Assembly: GCF_030297015.1 (NCBI RefSeq)
Contig: NZ_AP028056.1
Location: 62,001-126,000 of the forward strand
Direction of reading: 5' to 3'
DNA length: 64,000 bases
Source of the DNA: Brooklawnia propionicigenes
GTDB taxonomy: Bacteria; Actinomycetota; Actinomycetes; Propionibacteriales; Propionibacteriaceae
The translations under genes were made by a program, and so were the position numbers. Within the stretch, counting starts at the first letter, position 1. Every line of letters starts with the position of its first letter. Under the pieces are notes generated by a model that made no database searches, had not been told where the DNA came from, and saw only the letters and a list, made by a program, of their open reading frames with translations. Positions 43,949 to 51,457 of this stretch are shown here, one piece after another.

Positions 43949-45127
43949 GTGCTTGGGCAGTCATCGGCTTCACCCGGGCGTGCCCGTGTCGGGGTCTCAT
44001 TGAACTTCTTCACCAACGGGCTGATGCTGACCCTGGTGCCCCGGCTGCCCGAGATCAAGCAGGCCTTCGAACTCAGCGACGACTTCTACGGGATCGTGGT
44101 GGCGGCGATGGGCGCCGGCGCTTTGGTGGTCGGCCCGCTGCCTGCACGCTTCATCGCCCGTCACGGCGCGTTGAAGGTCGCCCTGGTTAGCACCATCGGT
44201 GCCGCACTGATGCTGGCGCTGGCCTCCGGCGCAGCAAGCCCGCTGGCCTTCGCCGTCGCCTTCTTCCTGATGGGCGTGCTGGACGCCCACATCGATGCGG
44301 CTCAGAACACCCAGGGAGTGGCCGTTCAGATCTGGGCCGGACGCACCATCATGAGCTCGTTGCACGCGACCTGGAGCGTCGGGGCCACCGTGGCGACCCT
44401 GGCCGGGTCGCTGGCGGCCGGTCTTCGGGTGCCGCTGGCCGTTCATGGTGGGGTGATGGCGGCAACAATCATCGTCTTGGCGCTGGCCTGTTATCGGATG
44501 GGTGTCATCCCGCCCGACGTGCGGTTGGCGCAGCTGCACAGCAAGCAGAAGGCCGATCAGCAGGCGCCGGCGAACTGGCGGCGGCTGCTGCCGGTTCTGC
44601 CGCTCGCGCTGCTGGGTGTGGTGGGCGTTGTTCCGGAGGATGCCACCAACAACTGGGCTGCGCTGTATCTGGTCGACCATTTCGGCCTGGGCTACTCGCC
44701 GGCCGGCATGGCGGTGACCGTAATGCTGGTCGCCCAGGTGATCGGCCGCCTGCTCAGCGATCCGCTCGCCGACCGGTATGGCCAAGAAACGGTCGCCAGC
44801 GTCGGCGGTGGCCTGGTCGCGGCCGGCGCCCTGGTGGTCATCGCCACGCCGGTGGCGCCGTTGGTCTACGTCGGACTCGTGCTGATCGGGGTCGGCTGCG
44901 CACCGATCGTCCCGACCGCGTTCAGCGCGGCAGGACGATTGCCCGGGCTGGCGTCCGGCACCGGTATCTCCCTGGTCGGTTTCGCGTTGCGGCTTGGCCT
45001 GACACTCAACTCGCCGCTGATGGGTGCGGTGGCCGAACGCTCCAGTGTGCGTGCTGCTTTCGGCATCGTCGTGATCGCAGGCCTGGCGGCCTGCCTACTG
45101 GCCTGGCGATACCGCCCACGGCACTGA
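43949..45127 (+). CDS. Major facilitator superfamily transporter (YbjJ/fucose-permease-like)
   Basis: This ~392-residue protein has 12 membrane helices: VSLNFFTNGLMLTLVPRLPEIKQAFELSDDFYG opens the N-terminal half and ARFIARHGALKVA marks the loop-2/3 motif. FFLMGVLDAHIDAAQNTQGVAVQ resembles YbjJ-like permeases. GTG 43949 fits a leaderless start; GTG 43988 is the main alternative. Substrate is unknown, but its divergent arrangement with a sugar kinase suggests a sugar. Confidence 0.82.
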   Translation: MLGQSSASPGRARVGVSLNFFTNGLMLTLVPRLPEIKQAFELSDDFYGIVVAAMGAGALVVGPLPARFIARHGALKVALVSTIGAALMLALASGAASPLAFAVAFFLMGVLDAHIDAAQNTQGVAVQIWAGRTIMSSLHATWSVGATVATLAGSLAAGLRVPLAVHGGVMAATIIVLALACYRMGVIPPDVRLAQLHSKQKADQQAPANWRRLLPVLPLALLGVVGVVPEDATNNWAALYLVDHFGLGYSPAGMAVTVMLVAQVIGRLLSDPLADRYGQETVASVGGGLVAAGALVVIATPVAPLVYVGLVLIGVGCAPIVPTAFSAAGRLPGLASGTGISLVGFALRLGLTLNSPLMGAVAERSSVRAAFGIVVIAGLAACLLAWRYRPRH

Positions 45128-45181
45128 CCCGATACTGTGACTCATAGGTCCCGAGCATGACCATCGAGTGGAAGAGATGAG

Positions 45182-46384
45182 ATGAAGGTTCTGGTTCTGG
45201 GCGGCGATGGTTTCTGCGGATGGCCGGCGTCCCTGCACCTGTCGGCTCGCGGCGATGAGGTGATCATCGTGGACAACTTCTCGCGACGGCGGATCGACGA
45301 GGAGCTGGGGGTCCAGTCCCTGACCCCCATCCGCACGATGGTGGAACGCCGAGCAGCGTGGCAGGAAGTCAGCGGCCGGGCGATCTCAGTCGTCGAACTC
45401 GACGTCGCTCATGACTACCACGGGCTGCTGGCACTGCTGCGCGAGGAGTGTCCGGATGCGATCATTCACTACGCCGAACAGCGCGCTGCCCCCTATTCCA
45501 TGAAGTCCGGCAAGCACAAGCGCTACACCATCGACAACAACGTCAACGCCACCCACAACGTGCTCTGCGCGATCGTGGAATCCGGTCACGACATCCACCT
45601 GGTGCATCTGGGCACCATGGGTGTCTACGGATACGGCACGGCCGGCATGGCCATTCCGGAGGGCTATCTCGGCATCCAGGTGCCCACCGATGACGGCCTG
45701 GTCGAAACCGAGATCCTCTACCCCACCAACCCTGGCTCGGTCTACCACATGACCAAGGTGCTCGATCAGACCATGTTCGCCTACTACGCCAAGAACGACG
45801 AACTACGCATCACCGACCTCCATCAGGGCATCATCTGGGGCACCAACACCATCCAGACCAAGCTGGATGAGCGCCTGATCAATCGCTTCGACTATGACGG
45901 CGACTACGGCACCGTGCTGAACCGTTTCCTGATGCAGGCCGCGGTCGGCTACCCGCTGACCGTGCACGGCACCGGCGGTCAGACCCGCGCTTTCATCCAC
46001 ATCCAGGACATGGTGCGCTGCATCGAGATCGCGCTGAACAATCCTCCGGCCGCCGGCGACAAGGTGAAGATCTTCAACCAGATGACCGAAACCCACCGGG
46101 TGCGCGATCTGGCGGCGCTGGTCGCCGAGTTGACCGGTGCCGAGGTCGAGATGGTGCCCGACCCCCGCAAGGAGGCGGCGGAGAACGAACTCATCGTCCA
46201 CAACGACAACTTCTTGGCACTCGGCCTGGATCCGATCACCCTCAGCGAGGGCCTGCTGATGGAGATCAACGAGACCGCCGGGCGCTATGCCGATCGTGCC
46301 GATCTCAGCCGCATTCCCGCGACCTCACTGTGGACCAGGCACCAGCAGGCCGGCGTCCCGGCCTCACGGGCGTCCGCGGAGTAG
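45182..46384 (+). CDS. sqdB: UDP-sulfoquinovose synthase SqdB
   Basis: This 400-residue extended short-chain dehydrogenase/epimerase has the NAD motif VLGGDGFCGWPASLHL (residues 5-20). It follows plant SQD1 and cyanobacterial SqdB closely: AEQRAAPYSMK, LGTMGVYG (Thr145), YHMTK (Tyr188, Lys192), TDLHQGIIWG, YGTVLNRFLMQAAVGYPLTVHG and a conserved C-terminus with RKEAAENE. The enzyme converts UDP-glucose and sulfite to UDP-sulfoquinovose, the head group of sulfolipid SQDG. ATG 45182 has GAAGAGATGA before it. The downstream sqdX-like gene, 14 bases away, makes a complete two-gene route. Confidence 0.9.
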   Translation: MKVLVLGGDGFCGWPASLHLSARGDEVIIVDNFSRRRIDEELGVQSLTPIRTMVERRAAWQEVSGRAISVVELDVAHDYHGLLALLREECPDAIIHYAEQRAAPYSMKSGKHKRYTIDNNVNATHNVLCAIVESGHDIHLVHLGTMGVYGYGTAGMAIPEGYLGIQVPTDDGLVETEILYPTNPGSVYHMTKVLDQTMFAYYAKNDELRITDLHQGIIWGTNTIQTKLDERLINRFDYDGDYGTVLNRFLMQAAVGYPLTVHGTGGQTRAFIHIQDMVRCIEIALNNPPAAGDKVKIFNQMTETHRVRDLAALVAELTGAEVEMVPDPRKEAAENELIVHNDNFLALGLDPITLSEGLLMEINETAGRYADRADLSRIPATSLWTRHQQAGVPASRASAE

Positions 46385-46398
46385 GAGCGACCTCGCCG

Positions 46399-47538
46399 AT
46401 GCGCATCGCGATGTTCACCGAGGTCTTCTTGCCCAAGATCGACGGTGTGGTCACCAGGGTGCTGCGCACCTTGGACGAGTTGTCGGCGATGGGCCATGAC
46501 GTGCTGGTCTTCGCGCCCGGTTCCCCACCCCCGGTCTATGCAGGTTTCGACATCGTCAAGGTGCGTTCGGTCGGCTTCCGGCCGTGGTATCCGGAGATCA
46601 AGGTCGGGTTGCCGACCCCGAAGATAGCCGAGCAGATGATCGCCTTCCGGCCCGAGGTCGTGCACGCGGTCAACCCGGCCTGGCTGGCGGCCTACGGTGT
46701 GCTGTCCGCCAAACGCCGCGACATCCCCCTGCTCGCCTCGTATCACACCCAGCTGGCCAGCTACACCAAGGATCTGCACCTGTCCTGGCTGGCCGGTACC
46801 GCCGACCGCTGGACAACCACCCTGCACAACCGTGCGGAGGTGAACCTGTGCACATCGCCCCAGATGGTGGCTGCAGCGATCGCCGGCGGGGTCAACGACG
46901 TCGACTTGTGGCCCAAGGCCGTCGACACCGTGACGTACCATCCGGGCGCGCGTACCAAGCGGATGCGCCGCAGATTGACCGACAGCCATCCCGACATGCC
47001 GCTGGTGATCTATGTCGGCCGGCTGTCGAACGAGAAGAATCTGGACGATCTGTTGCCGGTGGTACACCAAATGCCGGATGTCCGGTTCGCTTTCGTGGGG
47101 TCCGGACCGGCCAGAGAGTCCCTGGAAAGCGCATTCTCTGGTACAAATACGGTCTTCACCGGCTATCTGCGCGGCCATGAACTGGCCGAGGCCTATGCCA
47201 GCGCCGACGTCTTCTGTTTCCCGTCGACGACCGAGACGCTCGGTCTGGCAGGGCTGGAGGCGATGGCCTCCGGCGTACCGGTGATCGGCGCGGATGCCGG
47301 CGGTATTCCCCACCTGTTCGACGACCGGATCCAAGGCTTCTTGGTGCCCCCGCATGATCCGTTCGAGTTCGCCACCAAGCTGCGGATGCTGGTCGACGAT
47401 CCGCAGTTGCGGCGGCGGATGGCGCAGGCGGCCCGCGCCGAGGCCGAGCGCCTCAGTTGGCGCTCCGCCACCGAAGCACTGGTCGGATACTACGAACTCG
47501 CCATCGAACGCCACGCACTACGGCACGAGAAATCCTGA
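46399..47538 (+). CDS. SqdX-type sulfoquinovosyltransferase (GT4)
   Basis: This 379-residue GT-B glycosyltransferase has the SqdX/SQD2 start MRIAMFTEVFLPKIDGVVTRV and a central LWPKAVDTVTYHP. GT4 nucleotide-sugar phrases include VIYVGRLSNEKNLDDLLP, FCFPSTTETLGLAGLEAMASG and VIGADAGGIP. SqdX moves sulfoquinovose to diacylglycerol at the membrane face. The overall form also resembles mannosyltransferases (PimB/MgtA), so the name rests largely on the neighbouring sqdB. ATG 46399 uses AGGAG at 46383-46387. Confidence 0.85.
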   Translation: MRIAMFTEVFLPKIDGVVTRVLRTLDELSAMGHDVLVFAPGSPPPVYAGFDIVKVRSVGFRPWYPEIKVGLPTPKIAEQMIAFRPEVVHAVNPAWLAAYGVLSAKRRDIPLLASYHTQLASYTKDLHLSWLAGTADRWTTTLHNRAEVNLCTSPQMVAAAIAGGVNDVDLWPKAVDTVTYHPGARTKRMRRRLTDSHPDMPLVIYVGRLSNEKNLDDLLPVVHQMPDVRFAFVGSGPARESLESAFSGTNTVFTGYLRGHELAEAYASADVFCFPSTTETLGLAGLEAMASGVPVIGADAGGIPHLFDDRIQGFLVPPHDPFEFATKLRMLVDDPQLRRRMAQAARAEAERLSWRSATEALVGYYELAIERHALRHEKS

Positions 47539-47605
47539 GCCGTAGCCGACCTGTCACACCGAATCTCTCCGACCAACCGGCCCTGCGCAAGAGAAACGAC
47601 CGAGC

Positions 47606-47620
47606 CTGCAACAGTTGCAG
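47606..47620. repeat. 7-1-7 perfect inverted repeat upstream of mmdA
   Basis: CTGCAAC-A-GTTGCAG is a perfect palindrome about 80 bases upstream of the mmdA -10 element. It lies among further pairing segments (47634-47640 with 47665-47671). It could be an operator or leftover of the sqdX 3' region. Confidence 0.4.
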
Positions 47621-47686
47621 AACTGGGGTCCCTGCGCTGATGGAAACCCGGTGCAACTGGCTCGTCAGCGCAAGGCTGTGTCATGC

Positions 47687-47692
47687 TAGGTT
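47687..47692 (+). promoter_or_regulatory. -10 element of the methylmalonyl-CoA decarboxylase operon
   Basis: TAGGTT with an upstream TGC (extended -10 form) would start transcription at about 47699. This gives a ~44-base leader with GAGGTG before ATG 47743. Confidence 0.45.
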
Positions 47693-47742
47693 TGCCACAG
47701 CATCGGTTATCGGTGCTCACTACTTGTGACAGCGAGGTGACA

Positions 47743-49320
47743 ATGACCGACACCGTGAGGCCAGAGCAGTCATCAGCAGATAATCATCTTTCGATTCTGC
47801 GGGACATGCGCGATAAGGCTCTCCAGGGGGGCGGGCAAAAGCGTATTGAAGCGCAACATGCCAAGGGCAAGATGACAGCGCGAGAGCGGCTGTCCATCCT
47901 GCTCGATGAAGGCTCCTTCCAGGAATTGGGGGCGTTGGCCACTCATAATCTGAGCGATTTTGGGATGGCCGATAAGCGTTATCCCGGCGATGGAGTAATT
48001 ACCGGATTCGGAAAGATCAACGGTCGTCGTGTGGCGGTTTACGCACAGGATTTCACCGTTTTGGGCGGATCTTTCAGCCAGGTACAGGCTCAGAAAATCA
48101 ACAAGATTCAAGATCTCGCGCTCGAAAGCGGCATTCCGATCGTGGGATTGAACGATTCGGGCGGCGCTCGTGTGCAGGAGGGCGTGCGTAGCCTCGCCGC
48201 CTACGGCGAGGTCTTCCAGCGCAACGTCGCGGCTTCGGGTGTGATCCCTCAGATCAGCCTGATCATGGGCCCGTGTGCCGGCGGCGCCGTCTACTCTCCC
48301 GCGCTGACCGATTTCACCATCATGGTCGACCAGACCTCGAATATGTTCCTCACCGGCCCCGAGATCGTGGCATCGGTGACCGGCGAGCAGGTCACCGCCG
48401 AAGAGCTGGGCGGCGCGGCCGTCCATGCCGGACGCAGTGGCGTTGCTCAGTTCGAGGCCAAGTCGGAGCTGGACGCCTTGGAGATGACCAAGCTGCTGCT
48501 CAGCTATCTGCCGGCCAACACATCCGAAGACGCGCCGATCCTGATCAGCGACGATGATCCTGATCGCATGAACGAGTCGCTCAACACGATCGTCTCCGAG
48601 GACGAGCGCAAGGGCTACGACATGCGCCAGGTGCTGGACCAGATCTTCGACACCGATTCGATTCTCGAGGTGCATGAGTCATTCGCACCGAACGCGATCT
48701 GCGCCTTCGCCCGTCTGGACGGCCGTCCGGTCGGCATCGTGGCGAACCAGCCGATGGTCATGTCCGGCGTGCTGGACATCGATTCGTCCGACAAGATCAG
48801 TCGCTTCATCCGGGTCTGCGATGTCTACTCGATCCCGGTGATCACGTTCGTCGACTGCCCCGGATACCTGCCGGGTGTCGAGCAGGAATACAACGGTGTG
48901 ATCCGCCATGGCGCGAAGATCATCTACGCCTACTGCCAGGCCACCGTGCCGAAGATCTCGATCGTGACCCGCAAGGCGATCGGCGGTTCTTATGTGGCCC
49001 TGAGCTCGAAGCAGATGGGTTCGGATGTCGCATTCGCCTGGCCCACGGCTCAGATCGCCGTGATGGGTCCCGAAGGCGCCGCCCGTCTGCTGCACGGCAG
49101 GCAGATCCGCGACTCCGAGGATCCCGCTGCCACCGAGATGCAGTTCATCGCGGAGTACCGCGAGCGGTTCTTCAATCCCTACCGTGCTGCCGACCTCGGC
49201 CAGATCGACGAGGTCATCGAGCCCAAGGAAACCCGGCCGCGCCTGGTGCGCGCGCTGGAGGTTCTGCAAACCAAAGTCGCCCCGACCGTTGCCAAAAAGC
49301 ACGGTCTGTTCCCGGTGTAA
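47743..49320 (+). CDS. mmdA: Methylmalonyl-CoA decarboxylase/transcarboxylase carboxyltransferase subunit (12S-type)
   Basis: This 525-residue carboxyltransferase has the PccB/MmdA/12S architecture: RIEAQHAKGKMTARERLSILLDEGSF, GLNDSGGARVQEGVRSLAAYG (acyl-CoA site), and CPGYLPGVEQEYNGVIRHGAK with AIGGSYVAL in the second half. Length equals the Propionibacterium transcarboxylase 12S subunit. It removes CO2 from methylmalonyl-CoA onto biotin. The three genes that follow encode the gamma, biotin and beta subunits of a Na+ pump, so here decarboxylation rather than transfer to pyruvate is likely. GAGGTG and ATG 47743 set the start. Confidence 0.92.
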   Translation: MTDTVRPEQSSADNHLSILRDMRDKALQGGGQKRIEAQHAKGKMTARERLSILLDEGSFQELGALATHNLSDFGMADKRYPGDGVITGFGKINGRRVAVYAQDFTVLGGSFSQVQAQKINKIQDLALESGIPIVGLNDSGGARVQEGVRSLAAYGEVFQRNVAASGVIPQISLIMGPCAGGAVYSPALTDFTIMVDQTSNMFLTGPEIVASVTGEQVTAEELGGAAVHAGRSGVAQFEAKSELDALEMTKLLLSYLPANTSEDAPILISDDDPDRMNESLNTIVSEDERKGYDMRQVLDQIFDTDSILEVHESFAPNAICAFARLDGRPVGIVANQPMVMSGVLDIDSSDKISRFIRVCDVYSIPVITFVDCPGYLPGVEQEYNGVIRHGAKIIYAYCQATVPKISIVTRKAIGGSYVALSSKQMGSDVAFAWPTAQIAVMGPEGAARLLHGRQIRDSEDPAATEMQFIAEYRERFFNPYRAADLGQIDEVIEPKETRPRLVRALEVLQTKVAPTVAKKHGLFPV

Positions 49321-49326
49321 TCCGCG

Positions 49327-49713
49327 ATGGCAGACATTGGATGGGGTTTGTGGATGATGCTGCTGGGTATGGGGAGCGTCTTCCTCATGCTCATAGCACT
49401 CATGGTCGTGTTGATGCTTCTGGGTCGCCCAGGCAAGCAGCCGGCCCCTGCCGCTATCGAAGAAGCACCAAGTGAACCTGAACTGGAGTCGGTCGAGCCG
49501 GCCGACGAGAATGCCTGGATGACGATCGCTGACGACAGCGGCCTGACTCCTGAGCAGATCGCCGCGGTCTCGGTCGCCGTCGCCGTGCATGCGGATGTGC
49601 GCCGCAAGCAGGGCGCTCCTGCTAATCGCGTCTATGCTCCCGGTTCGCGCCTGTGGGCGAGCCGCTGGGTAGCCATGGGGCGCAGTTCCCAGATGACTAA
49701 CCAGAGGAGATGA
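49327..49713 (+). CDS. OadG/MmdD-like small membrane subunit of a Na+-pumping decarboxylase
   Basis: This 128-residue protein has a single N-terminal membrane helix (WGLWMMLLGMGSVFLMLIALMVVLMLLG), an acidic Pro-rich linker (PAAIEEAPSEPELESVE) and a soluble tail (LTPEQIAAVSVAVAVH). It resembles the gamma/delta assembly subunit of oxaloacetate and methylmalonyl-CoA decarboxylases. Its stop overlaps the biotin-subunit start region. It begins 6 bases after mmdA. It lacks a strong ribosome site, suggesting coupling. Confidence 0.82.
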   Translation: MADIGWGLWMMLLGMGSVFLMLIALMVVLMLLGRPGKQPAPAAIEEAPSEPELESVEPADENAWMTIADDSGLTPEQIAAVSVAVAVHADVRRKQGAPANRVYAPGSRLWASRWVAMGRSSQMTNQRR

Positions 49714-49715
49714 CA

Positions 49716-50222
49716 GTGCGTCGCTATCAGCTCACCGTCAACAACAATCAGTACGACATTGATGTCGAGGAACTCTCGGCAACCGATTTCTCTGTCTCGA
49801 TCGATGGCCAGACCGTCGCCGTGACGCTCAACTCACAGGCCGACACGGCTCAGGCTGCGATCACTCCGCAGATCGAGGCCCGCTCCGCTGCAGCAGCAGC
49901 GTCGGCGGCCTCCGGTGTGCCGGTGGCTCCCAAGGTGCCGGCGACCATGCGCGCCGCCAAGCCGCGGACCCCGTCCCCGGCCGTCGCCGGTGGCGCCGAT
50001 CTGGCCTATTCGATGAGCGCGCCGATGCCCGGCGTCATCATCGAGATCAATGTGACCCCGGGCTCCAGCGTCAGCAAGGGTGACGTGGTGATGGTGCTGG
50101 AGGCCATGAAGATGAAGAACGACCTGCATGCCAGCCAGGACGGTGTGGTGGAGTCGGTGGATGTTTCGCAGGGCGACCAAGTGAAGTACGGCCAGGTCCT
50201 GCTGCGGTTCGTGAAGGACTGA
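49716..50222 (+). CDS. mmdC: Biotin carboxyl carrier subunit (MmdC/1.3S-like)
   Basis: This 168-residue protein has an N-terminal part (RRYQLTVNNNQYDIDVEEL), an Ala/Pro linker and a C-terminal biotinyl domain with MSAPMPGVIIEINVTPGSS and the biotin-accepting Lys in VLEAMKMKND. GAGGAG (49704-49709) is too close to ATG 49710 but ideally placed for GTG 49716, so the latter is chosen. Biotin carries CO2 from MmdA to the membrane beta subunit. It is longer than the 1.3S transcarboxylase subunit (~123 residues). Confidence 0.9.
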   Translation: MRRYQLTVNNNQYDIDVEELSATDFSVSIDGQTVAVTLNSQADTAQAAITPQIEARSAAAAASAASGVPVAPKVPATMRAAKPRTPSPAVAGGADLAYSMSAPMPGVIIEINVTPGSSVSKGDVVMVLEAMKMKNDLHASQDGVVESVDVSQGDQVKYGQVLLRFVKD

Positions 50223-50223
50223 G

Positions 50224-51357
50224 ATGGACGCATCCACTATCCAAAACCTACTTACGGGGTTCTATAACCTGAGCTGGCAGGGCCTGGTCATGATCGCAGT
50301 AGGCATTCTGCTGATCTACCTGGCCATCGCCAAGGAGTACGAACCTCTCCTGCTGTTGCCGATCGGCGCCGGCTGTCTGCTGGCGAACATGCCGATCTCG
50401 ATGATGCTGGGCACCGCTGAGGAACCCGGCATGCTGCAGTTCCTTTACGACATCGGTGTTGGCAACGAGTTGTTTCCGCTGCTGATCTTCATCGGTATCG
50501 GTGCCATGACCGACTTCGGGCCCCTGTTGGAGAATCCGAAGATGGTGCTGCTCGGTGCTGCCGGCCAGTTCGGTATCTTCCTGACGCTGATCTTGGCCCT
50601 GCTGCTCGGCTTCACTCGTCCTGAGGCTGCCTCGATCGGCATCATCGGTGCAATCGATGGCCCGACCTCGATCTACGTCTCGGCGCAGCTGGCTCCGCAT
50701 CTGCTCGGCCCGATCACGGTCGCGGCCTACAGCTACATGTCGCTGGTGCCCATCATCATGCCGCCGGTGATGCGCTTGCTCACCACCCAGAAAGAACGTT
50801 CCATCCGCATGCCGTACTCGTCACGCGAGATCAGCCAGCGGACCCGGATCATGTTCCCGATCGTGGTGACGATCATCGTCGGCATCCTGGTGCCGTTCGC
50901 TCTGCCGCTGATCGGCACCCTGATGCTCGGCAACCTGATGCGCGAGTCGAAGGTCGTGGAGCGGCTGTCCGGTGCGGCGCAGAACGAACTGAACAACATC
51001 GTCACCCTTTTCCTGGGCCTGGCGATCGGTTCGACCATGGTCGGCCAGAACTTCATCAAGCCCCAGACCCTGTTCATCCTGGTGCTCGGTCTGCTGGCGT
51101 TCTGCCTGGACACCGCTGCCGGTGTGCTCTTCGGCAAGTTGATGAATCTGTTCAGCGGTGGCAAGTTCAACCCGCTGATCGGCGCGGCCGGTATCTCGGC
51201 CTTCCCGATGGCCGCCCGCGTGGTCCAGAAGGAAGTCAGCAGGGAAGACAACACCAACTTCGTTCTCATGCACGCCATGGGCGCGAATGCAGCGGGTCAG
51301 GTCGCCTCGGCCATGGCCGGCGGTGTCGTCCTGGCGCTGATGGCGGGAGCCATCTGA
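50224..51357 (+). CDS. mmdB: Na+-translocating decarboxylase beta subunit (OadB/MmdB)
   Basis: This 377-residue, very hydrophobic protein has about 10 helices and the OadB hallmarks: EPLLLLPIGAGCLLANMP, FPLLIFIGIGAMTDFGPLL, GAIDGPTSIYVSAQLAP (Na+/H+ site Asp in DGPT), YSYMSLVPIIMPPVMRLLT and NPLIGAAGISAFPMAARVVQK. It couples decarboxylation of carboxybiotin to Na+ export. It starts 1 base after mmdC's stop. With mmdA, the gamma subunit and mmdC this makes a full pump. Confidence 0.95.
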   Translation: MDASTIQNLLTGFYNLSWQGLVMIAVGILLIYLAIAKEYEPLLLLPIGAGCLLANMPISMMLGTAEEPGMLQFLYDIGVGNELFPLLIFIGIGAMTDFGPLLENPKMVLLGAAGQFGIFLTLILALLLGFTRPEAASIGIIGAIDGPTSIYVSAQLAPHLLGPITVAAYSYMSLVPIIMPPVMRLLTTQKERSIRMPYSSREISQRTRIMFPIVVTIIVGILVPFALPLIGTLMLGNLMRESKVVERLSGAAQNELNNIVTLFLGLAIGSTMVGQNFIKPQTLFILVLGLLAFCLDTAAGVLFGKLMNLFSGGKFNPLIGAAGISAFPMAARVVQKEVSREDNTNFVLMHAMGANAAGQVASAMAGGVVLALMAGAI

Positions 51358-51444
51358 TCGCTGATCGTGCGCAAGCACACTTTGATCGACCGGTGGGGTC
51401 GCGTCCTAATGGCGCGGCTCCACGGCTGTTCTGCGGGACCACGT

Positions 51445-51450
51445 TAGGCT
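51445..51450 (+). promoter_or_regulatory. Probable -10 element, leaderless Hsp70-like gene
   Basis: TAGGCT ends 7 bases before ATG 51458. Confidence 0.5.
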
Positions 51451-51457
51451 TGCCCAT

